From: Ipomoea triloba
Lineage: Eukaryota; Streptophyta; Magnoliopsida; Solanales; Convolvulaceae
DNA: 64,000 nucleotides
NCBI RefSeq assembly: GCF_003576645.1
Contig: NC_044923.1
Coordinates: forward strand, 19,791,862-19,855,861
Direction: 5' to 3'
Shown here: piece after piece, positions 1-11,390 of the stretch
Numbering within the stretch: the stretch's first letter is position 1
Layout: each line of letters begins with the position of its first letter
Notes under the pieces: generated by a model
Database searches by the model: none
Seen by the model: the letters and a program-made list of their open reading frames with translations, nothing else
Told to the model about the DNA's origin: nothing
Program-made: the position numbers and the translations under genes

Positions 1-1140
1 TGTTGGTAGCATAGATGACAACGTTATGCAATGAGATTATGATATAGGAGCTATGGACTTTCCTTTAGGTGTTCTGCTTGGAGTTCATTTGGTTCAACCA
101 TTATTGTTGAATGAGTTATTGTGGATAAAGAAATCCTTAGTTTAAGAAAAAAGATTAATTAAATTAATAAAATTTGAAAATTTAAAATATTATATATTTC
201 AAAGATATTAAAAGGTAGTTTCTCGCTTCAATTTGCTGGGTAATGGGTTATTTGAGTACTTTCATTGTCAACAAATCTCCCAAGTAGTTAATATGATTGG
301 TTTCAAACTATTTTTTTTTAATTTTTTTTCATGGTATTAAAGAAATACATATGTATCATTTTTTGATGTAACTACTAATTTATTTAAATCAATAAGAGTA
401 AAATAGAGTGATTCCGCTTCAATTTGTTGGGTTATTTGAGTACTCTCTTTGTCAACCAATCCCAAGTAGTTAATATAATTAGTTTCAAATAATTTTAATT
501 TTTTTTTTCATAGTATTAATAAAATACTTGGTAAATAAATATATAACATTATTTTGTACTATAACTTTGATATTTAATTACAAGATATTGTAAAAATAAG
601 ATAATGGACAATGTAATGAATATCAATTGATAAATTTGAATGTAAAGAATTTGCACGAGAGAAAATAAAGACAATATAACTAATGAAATTATTTCTCTTA
701 TTTAATTTAATTTTTTGATAATGAATAATTTTTTCAAATAAAGGTATTGTAGACACATAATTCTAAATTAAAGAAATACATATGTATCATTTTTTGTTGT
801 AGCTACTAATTTATTTAATTTAATAAGAGTAAATAGAGTGAGAAACTTAATTATGTCAAATTTGATTGAGATGAGGTTCGAACCTAAGATCTTTCTTATA
901 GAAATTAATGGGTAAGTTAAAAGTTAACGGAATATTAACGGAGAAGAGAATATTTAATGGAAAACTTAACGGATAATCATAAAAGTAAGGTTAAATTAGG
1001 TAATCTCTATTAATAATATTAATCTGAATTATCTTAACCATCTATTTGATTAAATAATTCATCTGAACCATCCATTTGATTAAATAATTTGACCGCCATT
1101 TTTTCTACCTATTTTAGTCTTAACTCTCTTTGGCTCGTAT
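1..1140. other. AT-rich intergenic DNA with direct repeats
   Basis: I see no gene here. Two imperfect direct repeats are visible: about 80 bases at 222-308 and 411-490 (both containing CGCTTCAATTTG and CCCAAGTAGTTAATAT), and about 70 bases at 340-410 and 772-842 (both containing GAAATACATATGTATCATTT). A GGTTCGAACC box near 875 resembles a Pol III B box but has no partner A box that I can defend. Confidence 0.5.
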
Positions 1141-1149
1141 TAGTATAGT

Positions 1150-1152
<3 letters not shown>

Positions 1153-1219
<67 letters not shown>
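1153..1219. repeat. (TA)n microsatellite
   Basis: Uninterrupted TA dinucleotide run directly abutting the left end of the next element. Similar runs lie at 1681-1700, 2541-2566, 5132-5174 and 5413-5455, so each inverted-repeat element in this part of the window sits between TA tracts. Confidence 0.95.
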
Positions 1220-1223
<4 letters not shown>

Positions 1224-1680
1224 GGGTTCAGGTGCGGATATATCTTCCCGTGCGGTTGTGCGATACTTACCTTAAACATTAAAACGGCGCACCTTAAATA
1301 CACAAACCATGCACCTTAAGCTAAAAATATAAACCATGCACCTAAAGTTTTTAAACGGTGCACCTTCAGTTGGGAATACACTGCGCACCTTAAATACACA
1401 AATCACGCACCTTAAGTACACAAGCCACGCATTTTAAGAACACAGATCATGCACCTAAGGTTTTAAAATAATGAACCTTAAGTTTCAACAACTCACGCAC
1501 CTTAAGCATACATAACACGCACCTTAAGAAGGAAAACAACACACCTTAAGAAAGAAAATCACGCACATTAAGATTTAGGTTCACGCACCTTAAGCATACA
1601 AACCATGCACCTTTAGAAGGAAAATCACGCACCTTATAAAAGAAAATTACGCACCTAAAATCACCGCACGGATAGTGAAT
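1220..1680. mobile_element. TA-microsatellite-lodged element 1 (GCACCTTAAG array)
   Basis: Non-autonomous element bounded on both sides by (TA)n. Its ends share CCGTGCGGT in inverted orientation (near 1246 and, reversed, near 1665). The interior is almost entirely a loose array of the motif GCACCTTAAG or GCACCTTAAA, spaced about 20-35 bases apart. There is no coding capacity. The habit of sitting inside TA repeats resembles rice Micron elements; that relationship is inference. Confidence 0.65.
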
Positions 1681-1700
1681 TATATATATATATATATATT

Positions 1701-2536
1701 CTTATTCAAATGAGGACATGTATGTATATTATGGAGAACAATGAGGACAAATCCTAGGCATTCAAATAAGTGCAATCAAGGATTGTGATTTGTATCCAAA
1801 ATAATGTGAGATTCTAACTGTAAATAATAAGATAGCGCAAAGAAGACAATTACGAGGTTATTTTTTTTGAAATGATTGTAAGTAATATAGTTAACATATT
1901 AGATGAAGATATACACGATAATAAATTGTAGGCTCATAAGGAAGCAAATATAAAACCGGTATCGTCTTCATCTACATACGAGAACAAACAGAATAGTTTA
2001 GCCAAAATTAAAATGTCTAAAACACTTACAAAGTCATTTTTTATTGAACTAAATATACATACACAAAGCTAACATTTTTTTCAAAATAGAATATTTGAAA
2101 TTATTTATCACACTGTCAATTAAATTAGCCATAAATCTGTGATGTATGTGCACACGACAGTCTTATACATGTCACACAATTTATATATGTATGGCACACA
2201 ACCTCCAGTCACACAAACATCACTGCGTGATTTATCCCCATCGAGGTGTTCAAACGATTCTGTTTGTTCTCGTACGTAGATGAAGACGACTCTCAGTTTT
2301 ATGCTTCCTTATGAGCCTACAATTTATTACCGTGTATATATCCATCTAATGTGTTAACTATATTAGTTACAATCCTTCCAAAATTAAAATACATATTAAT
2401 TGTCTTCTTTGCCCTCTCTTATTATTTATTGTTAAAATCTCACATTATTTTAGATATAATTACAACCCTTGATTGCACTTATTTGAATGCCTAGGATTTG
2501 TTCTCATTGTCCTCCATAATATATGTGTCCTCATTT

Positions 2537-2540
<4 letters not shown>
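1701..2540. mobile_element. TA-microsatellite-lodged element 2 (long inverted repeats)
   Basis: Element of about 840 bp between (TA)n tracts. The arms, about 1701-1995 and 2253-2540, are imperfect inverted repeats of nearly 300 bp: TTCAAATGAGGACA near the left end and TGTCCTCATTTG at the right end, with matching blocks such as CCTAGGCATTCAAATAAGTG and its complement. The centre (1996-2252) is unique AT-rich DNA. No open frame. An identical copy occurs at 3517-4356 through the 1815-bp duplication. Confidence 0.7.
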
Positions 2541-2566
<26 letters not shown>

Positions 2567-2567
<1 letters not shown>

Positions 2568-3312
2568 GGATCGCGTTCAAATGCGTACTGGCCGCCCAGG
2601 AGAGAAATGCAGACGAATCACAGCGCGCCACGTGTCCGGAATGTAGTTGCACCTAACGTTATAACTAGGTGCACGTCATGTTATAACTAGGTGCACATAG
2701 GTGCACCCAGATGCATAAATGCTAACAAGGTAAATTACTTACACCTGCAAGTGAAAATAGGTGCACACGTGCAAGTAAAATGTATTACAAGTGCAAGTAA
2801 ATTGTACAATGAGCATCAATACTAAGTGCACCTAATGTTATAGTTAGGTGCACCTAATGCTATAACTAGGTGCACATAGGTTGCAACCAGGTGCATGAAT
2901 GTTAACAAAGTAAATTACTTGTACAAGTGCATGTAAAATGTATTGCAGATGCAAGTAAAATGTATTACAGGTGCAAGTGAATTGTACAGTGAGCATCAAT
3001 ACTAAGTGCACCTAATGTTATAACTAGGTACACCTAGGTGCATGAATATTAACAAGGTAAATTACTTGCATTTGTAAGTGAAAACATTTGCAAAAATAGG
3101 TGCATGAATATTAACAAGGTAAATTACTCGCACTTGTAAATGAAAATAGGTGCACTTGTAAGTGAAACTAGGTGCACCAAAGTTCCAGTTATCTACGAAA
3201 ATGCCACCGCGTCATTTTTTTAAAATTGCATCTGATTCGTTGATCTGGACACGTGGACGGTTGTGGAGCGTTCTCATTTCCTACCTGGGCGCTAGTTCGC
3301 ACGAGTGTGCAA
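2567..3312. mobile_element. TA-lodged element 3, first copy, cut at the N
   Basis: Begins right after a (TA)n tract. It shares about 75 bp of imperfect terminal inverted repeat between its start and its end, both containing CGCCCAGG and CCACGTGTCC. The interior is an array of GGTGCAC-containing units (GGTGCACCTAATGTTATAAC and variants). The last bases and the right-hand TA tract are missing because the sequence runs into the single N at 3313. Confidence 0.65.
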
Positions 3313-3313
3313 N

Positions 3314-4352
3314 CACCTTAAGCATACATAACACGCACCTTAAGAAGGAAAACAACACACCTTAAGAAAGAAAATCACGCACATTAAGATTTAGGTTCAC
3401 GCACCTTAAGCATACAAACCATGCACCTTTAGAAGGAAAATCACGCACCTTATAAAAGAAAATTACGCACCTAAAATCACCGCACGGATAGTGAATTATA
3501 TATATATATATATATTCTTATTCAAATGAGGACATGTATGTATATTATGGAGAACAATGAGGACAAATCCTAGGCATTCAAATAAGTGCAATCAAGGATT
3601 GTGATTTGTATCCAAAATAATGTGAGATTCTAACTGTAAATAATAAGATAGCGCAAAGAAGACAATTACGAGGTTATTTTTTTTGAAATGATTGTAAGTA
3701 ATATAGTTAACATATTAGATGAAGATATACACGATAATAAATTGTAGGCTCATAAGGAAGCAAATATAAAACCGGTATCGTCTTCATCTACATACGAGAA
3801 CAAACAGAATAGTTTAGCCAAAATTAAAATGTCTAAAACACTTACAAAGTCATTTTTTATTGAACTAAATATACATACACAAAGCTAACATTTTTTTCAA
3901 AATAGAATATTTGAAATTATTTATCACACTGTCAATTAAATTAGCCATAAATCTGTGATGTATGTGCACACGACAGTCTTATACATGTCACACAATTTAT
4001 ATATGTATGGCACACAACCTCCAGTCACACAAACATCACTGCGTGATTTATCCCCATCGAGGTGTTCAAACGATTCTGTTTGTTCTCGTACGTAGATGAA
4101 GACGACTCTCAGTTTTATGCTTCCTTATGAGCCTACAATTTATTACCGTGTATATATCCATCTAATGTGTTAACTATATTAGTTACAATCCTTCCAAAAT
4201 TAAAATACATATTAATTGTCTTCTTTGCCCTCTCTTATTATTTATTGTTAAAATCTCACATTATTTTAGATATAATTACAACCCTTGATTGCACTTATTT
4301 GAATGCCTAGGATTTGTTCTCATTGTCCTCCATAATATATGTGTCCTCATTT

Positions 4353-4383
<31 letters not shown>

Positions 4384-5127
4384 GGATCGCGTTCAAATGC
4401 GTACTGGCCGCCCAGGAGAGAAATGCAGACGAATCACAGCGCGCCACGTGTCCGGAATGTAGTTGCACCTAACGTTATAACTAGGTGCACGTCATGTTAT
4501 AACTAGGTGCACATAGGTGCACCCAGATGCATAAATGCTAACAAGGTAAATTACTTACACCTGCAAGTGAAAATAGGTGCACACGTGCAAGTAAAATGTA
4601 TTACAAGTGCAAGTAAATTGTACAATGAGCATCAATACTAAGTGCACCTAATGTTATAGTTAGGTGCACCTAATGCTATAACTAGGTGCACATAGGTTGC
4701 AACCAGGTGCATGAATGTTAACAAAGTAAATTACTTGTACAAGTGCATGTAAAATGTATTGCAGATGCAAGTAAAATGTATTACAGGTGCAAGTGAATTG
4801 TACAGTGAGCATCAATACTAAGTGCACCTAATGTTATAACTAGGTACACCTAGGTGCATGAATATTAACAAGGTAAATTACTTGCATTTGTAAGTGAAAA
4901 CATTTGCAAAAATAGGTGCATGAATATTAACAAGGTAAATTACTCGCACTTGTAAATGAAAATAGGTGCACTTGTAAGTGAAACTAGGTGCACCAAAGTT
5001 CCAGTTATCTACGAAAATGCCACCGCGTCATTTTTTTAAAATTGCATCTGATTCGTTGATCTGGACACGTGGACGGTTGTGGAGCGTTCTCATTTCCTAC
5101 CTGGGCGCTAGTTCGCACGAGTGTGCA

Positions 5128-5128
<1 letters not shown>
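3314..5128 (+). repeat. Exact 1815-bp direct duplication of 1498-3312
   Basis: Wherever I compared them, 3314-5128 matches 1498-3312 base for base at a fixed offset of 1816, including the lengths of both internal TA microsatellites. A single N at 3313 separates the copies. The unit boundaries do not coincide with element ends. Identity even in microsatellites plus a one-base gap marker suggests overlapping contig ends joined without collapsing. Confidence 0.9.

Positions 5129-5131
<3 letters not shown>
4383..5131. mobile_element. TA-lodged element 3, complete copy
   Basis: This copy retains the right terminus, which runs into (TA)n at 5132. Left and right ends form an imperfect inverted repeat of about 75 bp. 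Interior repeats of GGTGCACCTAATGTTATAAC type fill the element. It has no coding potential. Confidence 0.7.
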
Positions 5132-5174
<43 letters not shown>

Positions 5175-5177
<3 letters not shown>

Positions 5178-5411
5178 TTATTTTGATGTGAGAACACCTC
5201 TTAATGTGAGAACATGCGAACTTCTTTAGTAATGCAAAGTAAGCTCTACATCAATGCATAATACGGCTCCTAGACATACCCGGAAGATGCGAGATCAGGC
5301 TTGTACCATGCATTCTTGTAGTAAGTTTTGTGCGTTCATGTAGAATTTAACGTACATTACTGAAAAAGTTCACATATTCTCACGTTAAGAGGTGTTCTCA
5401 CTTGAATGAGG

Positions 5412-5412
<1 letters not shown>
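5175..5412. mobile_element. TA-microsatellite-lodged element 4
   Basis: A 238-bp element between (TA)n tracts. The terminal inverted repeats are about 35 bp: GTGAGAACACCTCTTAATGT on the left and the complement of ACGTTAAGAGGTGTTCTCAC on the right. No open frame. The outer end motif (TTCAAGTGAGAAC read inward from the right) matches the other TA-lodged elements. Confidence 0.7.
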
Positions 5413-5455
<43 letters not shown>

Positions 5456-5458
<3 letters not shown>

Positions 5459-5714
5459 AATGAGGTTTAGCAAGCAAAAGAATAGAGAGATGTTACATTG
5501 TAACTAATTTGAGTGCACTTTTTATAGATGTTGTATGCACTGGTAGTTATTATCCACTTATTATCCGTTTTGAGTATACAATATATCGATTTCATTCGAC
5601 TCGCTTAGGAGAACTTAAATCTACTTTGATCTGACCCAACTTAAAAGTAGATCCCATTGATATTTGTATCACAAAATAGTGATTTAAAATGTAATTTTTA
5701 CTATTTTTCCAACA
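5456..5714 (-). mobile_element. Solo or truncated LTR, copia-like
   Basis: Read on the minus strand this begins TGTTGGAAAAATAGT and ends CTCATTACA, so it has TG...CA ends. It shares internal words, such as ATCGATATATTGTATACTC, with the LTR-like sequence that starts at 13724. No internal domain is attached and I could not identify a clean 5-bp target duplication. Confidence 0.5.
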
Positions 5715-6192
5715 CTATTTAACAAAAGTTATAGCAGTAAGGAATATCTCGTCTACAAAATATCAAAGCATAGGACTCCTAACGCTTGGTACTGGGCTTT
5801 TGTATGGAAAAAATAGCATAAAAAAATTAAGGTATAACTTTCTCCCGCATTTTATATATAAATAATGTAAAATGTAATTAGATATGATTTTGATATTGAT
5901 AGATTTAAATTTACAACAAAAATTTTAAATATCAATTCAATAACACGAATAATTGAAGTGAGGTGGTGGGGGCAAATTATTGTGTGGACCATGATCTACA
6001 TAATACTGTGTGAACAAAAATAAAAAGTACATTTTTAATATATTAAAAATACATTATTCATGTATTAAATGTAAATTATACAAAATAATGTACTTTCAGT
6101 ATTCAAATAATATAATTTTCCCTTAATATAATGTATATTTTTAAAATATTAAAAGTACATTATTTGTATATTGAATATACATTAATTGATAG
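5715..6192. other. AT-rich intergenic DNA
   Basis: No gene seen. From about 5960 the sequence is rich in words such as GTACATT and ATTAAAAGTACATTATT, together with GTGTGGACCATGAT. These are also found in the fold-back-like element at 20155-20530, so this is probably a decayed relative. Confidence 0.4.
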
Positions 6193-6482
6193 TGGTCCTG
6201 TTTGGTAAATAATCAGCCTATCAACCAATTTTGGCTTATTTGACCACTATTAATTGTTTGGTTAATAAACTTTTTGTAACTCCAAAATACTAAAATTGAA
6301 AATGCTACTCAAAGTAGCATTTTCAATTAGTTTTTTGAGTAAAAAAATTATACCAAACAGCTATCAGCTAACAACTAATCTATCAAACAACTTTCTACAA
6401 TCAGCCAATATTATCAATTAATCATCCATTTTAACCTAATCAACCAACCCAATCAGCCAACAATCATTTACCAAACATGGCC
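6193..6482. mobile_element. MITE, family A copy 1
   Basis: The ends are inverted: CTGTTTGGTAAATAAT at the left and ATTTACCAAACATGG at the right. A perfect internal hairpin (GAAAATGCTACT...AGTAGCATTTTC) lies near 6300-6330. Related copies occur at 8385-8690, 16866-17215 and 18505-18842, sharing blocks such as ACCAAACAGCTATCAGCTAA. The superfamily is uncertain (hAT-like by the GTTTGG ends); I found no clear target duplication. Confidence 0.55.
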
Positions 6483-7196
6483 AGTATGATGTGGACCATC
6501 TACACAATAATGATTGGGCGTTGAGAGTAAGTAATGATAAACTTGAGTTATGAGGGTTCAATAATTCGATACCTCAAGTGTACACTCAAGACTCATGCAT
6601 GTATGCAAATTGCCAAATGTCTATCTCTTTCACTTAAAGAGAGGAACCCCACCACTCCAACCAAACTCCATGGACGGATGTTGGAAGGTCCCTTTCACCT
6701 TTGTCATTATTTTTCTCTTTGGACAGACAATCATCTCAGGCCAGTACAGCTAAATTACAGATTAAAAAGCCGAAAACCTTCATGGACTGTGTAATATTAA
6801 TAGCTAGCTATAGGCAGATCTACTTCTATGAAACGTTGTTCCACTGATATTATTACTGTGATCCCATCCATTTTTTTTCCCCTCAATTTTATTGGCTGGT
6901 ACATACATTGCATGGCTATTGTGCATTTCTTTTTATGATGCATGTTTGTCAATTGAATTGACATGGGATGGGACTTCGTTCTATTGATACTGCCTATAAT
7001 TAATTCACGCACGGAAGATATTTTATTTACATGAAGTTTGGCTGAGAGAAGGGAATTAGGAGGTAATATAAGTAAATGTAATTCTGTGAAAAAAGAATGG
7101 AGTAGAAATTCAAATTTTATATATTGTTTGGTAAGAAGGAATATAATTACTAAGAATTGAAAGAGATGAAGTGATATAAAAACAAAAATGCCATTG

Positions 7197-7197
<1 letters not shown>
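6483..7197. other. Intergenic DNA without recognisable gene
   Basis: Short frames here show no domain I recognise. Composition is ordinary for the window and no repeat boundary is visible apart from the microsatellite that follows. Confidence 0.4.
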
Positions 7198-7259
<62 letters not shown>

Positions 7260-7321
7260 AAGAAGAAGAAGAAGAAGAAGAAGAAGAAGAAGAAGAAGAA
7301 GAAGAAGAAGAAGAAGAAGAG
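7198..7321 (+). repeat. Compound (AAT)n-(AAG)n microsatellite
   Basis: About 33 bases of ATA repeats pass directly into about 90 bases of AAG repeats. The polypurine AAG part reads as polylysine or poly-phenylalanine in spurious frames. Confidence 0.95.
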
Positions 7322-7489
7322 AAATTTTGTAAATTTTCTCCTTTTTCCTTTATTATCTGCTGCTGAATTGTAGTAATTCCTTATACCATATGAATTTGAA
7401 TTCAATGATTTGAAGGAATTGTAATTCCCTCCAATCAAATGGTGGAATAATTTTAATGGCCAAAAAATTTCATTGGAAAGGAAGTGTGA

Positions 7490-7600
7490 TAGGACTGCCA
7501 ATGTGGGTCGAAGTCCGCACCCGCCCCGCGGTGGGGCGGGTTAGGGTCACAAAAAATATGACCCACGAAATAGCGGGCCTAACGGGTTGCGGGCCAAGCC
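7490..7600 (+). mobile_element. hAT-type GC-rich MITE fragment
   Basis: GC-rich block with CCGCACCCGCC, GGTGGGGCGGGTTAGGG and GCGGGCCAAGCC. It resembles the complete element at 50934-51417, which has an 8-bp target duplication. This copy runs into a short TA tract and lacks a recognisable right end. Confidence 0.5.
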
Positions 7601-8384
7601 CTATATATATATATATAAAGACTAATGTTCAAATAAAGTTCAAAAAAATGTGAAGGGTAAAATTGAAAAAAAAAAGTGCAAAGGAACAACACAAATAACA
7701 ACTAAAGAAGTGCCTACAATTCATCAGCTAGGAAATTATTACTGTGTTTGACGCTGAAACCTTGGACACACCCAAAAAAATAACACAAAGAATAAACATA
7801 CACTTAATACAACTTATAATGCCAATATAATATTTATTCCATTTAAGAAATAATTTAACTGTCTCTTAATGTTTCTTTTTTAGATTTAAATATATTATTT
7901 ATTTCTTAATTACGTAAGTATGACCGATTATAATTAATCTACATACTAAAGATAATATATTGTTTATTTATTAATTGTGTTGATATGATCTATAATTAAT
8001 TTATGTAGGATAGCAAAAGATGTATAATTATTGCATTGTCACAAAATTTAGGTCAAATTTTCTAACAATTTCTGTGCATAATTTTCAACCATGAATGTGT
8101 CTTGATTATGAATTTTCAGCATATAGCATGAGGCTAGTTAGTACAACACATGTGGGTGCATATATCGTGCATGGGTATTGCACCACTACTCATTAATTAT
8201 AATTTGAATTGAATTTAATCATTATGCATGATACACACGTATGTTTCTAGGGTTTAACTAGGCACGAGGATTCAACTATGGTGAATTGATTTTTTTTTTT
8301 TAATATTAGTGACTCTGTTACAATCGAATTAGTATTTAATTGATCTATAAGTTGACTCTGTTACAATCGAATTAGATGATTGAG
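7601..8384. other. Intergenic DNA without recognisable gene
   Basis: AT-rich. A 22-bp direct repeat (GACTCTGTTACAATCGAATT...) occurs at 8311 and 8354, 43 bp apart. No coding region is supported. Confidence 0.4.
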
Positions 8385-8690
8385 TTAGTGAGTTTGACTA
8401 GTTGATAGCATTAGCTAATTGTAGAAAAATGTTTGGTAAATTAGATATTAACTGATTGTTGATAGCTGATTATTACATGCAAAATGATTTTCTCAAAAAA
8501 AAAAAAACTGATCGAAAAAAAGTTACTTTGGACAACTTTTTAAATTTTAGCGTTTTAGAGCAATAAGTTGTTACAAAAAGCTAATTAATCAAATACTTAT
8601 ATTGATTGTTTAACAAAATCAAACAGTTAATAGTGATTAAATAAGTTAAAATTAACTGATAAATTAACTAGGTTACCAAATACGCCATTA
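8385..8690. mobile_element. MITE, family A copy 2
   Basis: Shares with the copies at 16866 and 18505 the blocks TGTTTGGTAAATTAG, TTTTAGCGTTTTAGAGCAAT and GTTACAAAAAGCT. It ends in ACCAAATACGCC. No coding capacity. Boundaries are approximate. Confidence 0.5.
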
Positions 8691-9238
8691 CACTTTTCAA
8701 AACTTTTCAAAAGGAAAAAAAAAAAAAAGAAAAAGAAAAAAGCCATAACAATTCTATTGTGGATAATGTAGAAGAGTCGGGTCCATGGCCATATTTGAAT
8801 TCAAGAGGATTATCATCATTTGTCTTTAAAATGTTACTCTCCTTCATAAACTGGTCCAACTACTTTGTTGGTTGAATTCCATCCCGTGACAACAATGAAC
8901 TACCCAAAATCTGCACTACACAAATTTTCAATTGAATTGCTAATGATGTTAACAGTTGTATTATGGGGCAAACTCTTCTATTTGTGTGATTTTTATTTTT
9001 ATATTTTGGCACATAAGAAACGTATACAATTATTATACCGGGACCGTGGTTCAACTACTAAGATAAATCATTAACATAATGTAATTTTTAAACATATTAA
9101 AGTTACATTATTTATGTATTGAATGATCTTATCTCTTACTTGCATTAATATAATTTATGTTTAGTGTACATTTGAAGTTGATATTATTTATATCTTGGTT
9201 ATGTATGATCTATAAGTAATCCATATATATAAAAATTA

Positions 9239-9501
9239 CTCCCTCCGTCATATTTTATGTGTCGAGTTCGGTTAACGAGTCTTGAATGAAGTTATTTTCA
9301 ATTTAATTTTTCATAATATTAAGTTTAGAATTAGTATGTAATATTTATATATTTAGAAACTGCATTAAAAGTACTATTAAACACAAAAAATCAAATTTAA
9401 AATTTATATAAAAAAAACGCTAGTAGAAATAAGTAAAAGAGAAATAGTTGGTTTGATCACTGAATAGTAAGTGGACAGACAAAATGAGACAATAAAGGAA
9501 G
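9239..9501. mobile_element. Stowaway-type MITE with TA target duplication
   Basis: Left end CTCCCTCCGTCATATTTTAT is preceded by TA (9237-9238). The right end, reversed, reads CTTCCTTTATTGTCTCATTT and is followed by TA (9502-9503). The CTCCCTCCGT terminus is the hallmark of plant Stowaway MITEs, which are mobilised by Mariner-like transposases such as the one encoded at 23177-24664. Length about 263 bp. Confidence 0.8.
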
Positions 9502-9754
9502 TATGGTTTTGTTTAATATCATATTCATATAATTTACAATTAACTCATATGTGAAAGATGTATATATGTTGCTTTGTCCCAAAATCTAGGTAATAATGCT
9601 TTACCAAATTTTTGTGCATAATTTTCAACTGTGTAGGTGCCTTGATTATGAATTTAATTTTCAACATAGAGCATGAGTACAACACATGTGGGTGCATGGA
9701 TGTTGCATATAATTTGAATGATGTGTGATACATGTTTCTTAGGTTTAACAAGGG

Positions 9755-9850
9755 GCGATCAGCTTGATTGGCATAAGTAATCGTACACTCTGATCTCATC
9801 ATTTAAGAGAAGTCGGGAGTTCAAAGCCTCTTCTCATATGAAAGAACAAA
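9755..9850 (+). mobile_element. Possible SINE fragment
   Basis: AGCTTGATTGGCAT (A-box-like) is followed about 50 bases later by GGAGTTCAAAGCCTC (B-box-like), the spacing of a tRNA-derived Pol III promoter. No tail or target duplication was identified. Confidence 0.35.
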
Positions 9851-11054
9851 TATAGCAATCACTTTGCCACTTAAGCAGGGCTTAAATTTAAAAAGTATTT
9901 AGATATGAATGCTACTAAGTTTAAATATAATAGTTATAGGTGTCGAACGAACATAGTATTTATAACATCATATATATTTAAAATTGGGTAAAACTTAATT
10001 TAATTGTTAAAGGTTAGAAATGACATAAAACGAGAAGGATATAAGAGGTCTTGAAAGAATGCAAAGTTGAGTATGTTGAGCATATATGATATATAAATAT
10101 AAATGTATAGTCCAACTATGTGTTAAAAGAATGCAAAGAACTATCAAAGTTTAAACTTTTAGTTTAGATAGAGCACAAGCTTCAATGTCCCTCTAAAGCA
10201 ATTGGCTTGCACACGTGAAGGAGTGTGTTGAGCATATAATATATAAACATAAAGGTACAGATATGCAGTCTAACGTACTATCAACTTAGACTTTAAATTG
10301 AGATGAATTACATGCTTCAATTCAGTATCCATTTTAGGACTATTGTATTGGTTGAGGGGGAATTGTTTTTGGCAAACAACATAAAAATTCTAGTGTCCAG
10401 CCAATCCTGAGCTTTGTTTTTGGATAATGTTAACGGCACTGCAGGTACAAGTGCACCAGTTTAGGACTAGTAACATTTTGTTGTTGCTTGAAGTAACAAT
10501 AACAAGGGGTTGAGAATATATAAAATATAAGTATGTAATTTCACTATTAATCTAAACTTTTAATTATGACATAATATATTATATAATTTGATATCAAAAC
10601 TAGACCTAGTTCAATACAATTTTTGAGAGTTTTTGAATTTTTATCAATGACCAAATTTGAAATCAAAGAGGATTATCATTAGGAGTTTGTAAGTTGCAAC
10701 CATTTATAATTTGCATAGTCATCAACTATTTAATGGTTGATAATGCCAAGCTTGAATAGAAACACTTTGAAACGAAATAAAGTTTTTTTTTTTTTTTAAA
10801 TAAAGATATGTATAAATGTCTAAATGGTAGTCTAACTATCAACTTAGACTTATCTAAAAACATAATAAATGTGAATGAAGGTTATACCTCTCATTTATGT
10901 CCGGTTTTTCCGTTAAGTTTTTTTTGTACATTATGCTATAAAAGTTGTACTACATAATATTTTGGACAAATATACCCCTACCGTTATAACTTCCGTTATC
11001 TTTTCCACTATTGTTACTATGCACATGCATCCACCATATATTTTCTTATCTTCT

Positions 11055-11090
<36 letters not shown>

Positions 11091-11167
11091 TATACACATT
11101 AAATATTAGAGTTATATATGTTAGTTATTTTTTAAAATATAAATATCCAATTTATAAAAATATTTTA

Positions 11168-11212
<45 letters not shown>

Positions 11213-11278
11213 GTACTATATTAAAATTTAAATAGATTTAAAATTTTAATACAAACTACTAATATTGGGCACCTATTT
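9851..11278. other. AT-rich intergenic DNA with trinucleotide repeats
   Basis: No gene seen. (AAT)n at about 11059-11090 and (ATT)n at about 11171-11211 are the only sharp features. Confidence 0.45.
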
Positions 11279-11306
11279 TTTGCGCATCGCGCATAAGAAA
11301 AACTAG
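11279..11306 (+). mobile_element. Helitron 3' terminus
   Basis: Short hairpin TGCGC-ATC-GCGCA, then an AT-rich spacer, then CTAG at 11303-11306 followed by T. This matches the usual Helitron 3' end (hairpin, then CTRR, inserted before T). I could not find the matching 5' end. Confidence 0.55.

Positions 11307-11310
<4 letters not shown>

Positions 11311-11380
<70 letters not shown>
11311..11380. repeat. (TA)n microsatellite
   Basis: Pure TA run of about 70 bases immediately downstream of the Helitron 3' end. Confidence 0.95.
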
Positions 11381-11383
<3 letters not shown>

Positions 11384-11390
11384 GTTAACA

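Noticed and set aside
1270..1660. CRISPR-like array of spaced repeats
   Set aside because: The repeats (GCACCTTAAG) are only about 10 bases, degenerate and irregularly spaced, and lie inside an inverted-repeat element of a plant nuclear genome. There are no cas genes.
6797..7501. 234-codon frame with poly-Phe and poly-Leu
   Set aside because: It is a translation of the (AAG)n-(AAT)n microsatellite and its flanks, not a gene.
8311..8375. Another member of the 42-bp duplication series
   Set aside because: The period is 43 and only 22 bases are shared, so it does not belong to the exact 42-bp set.
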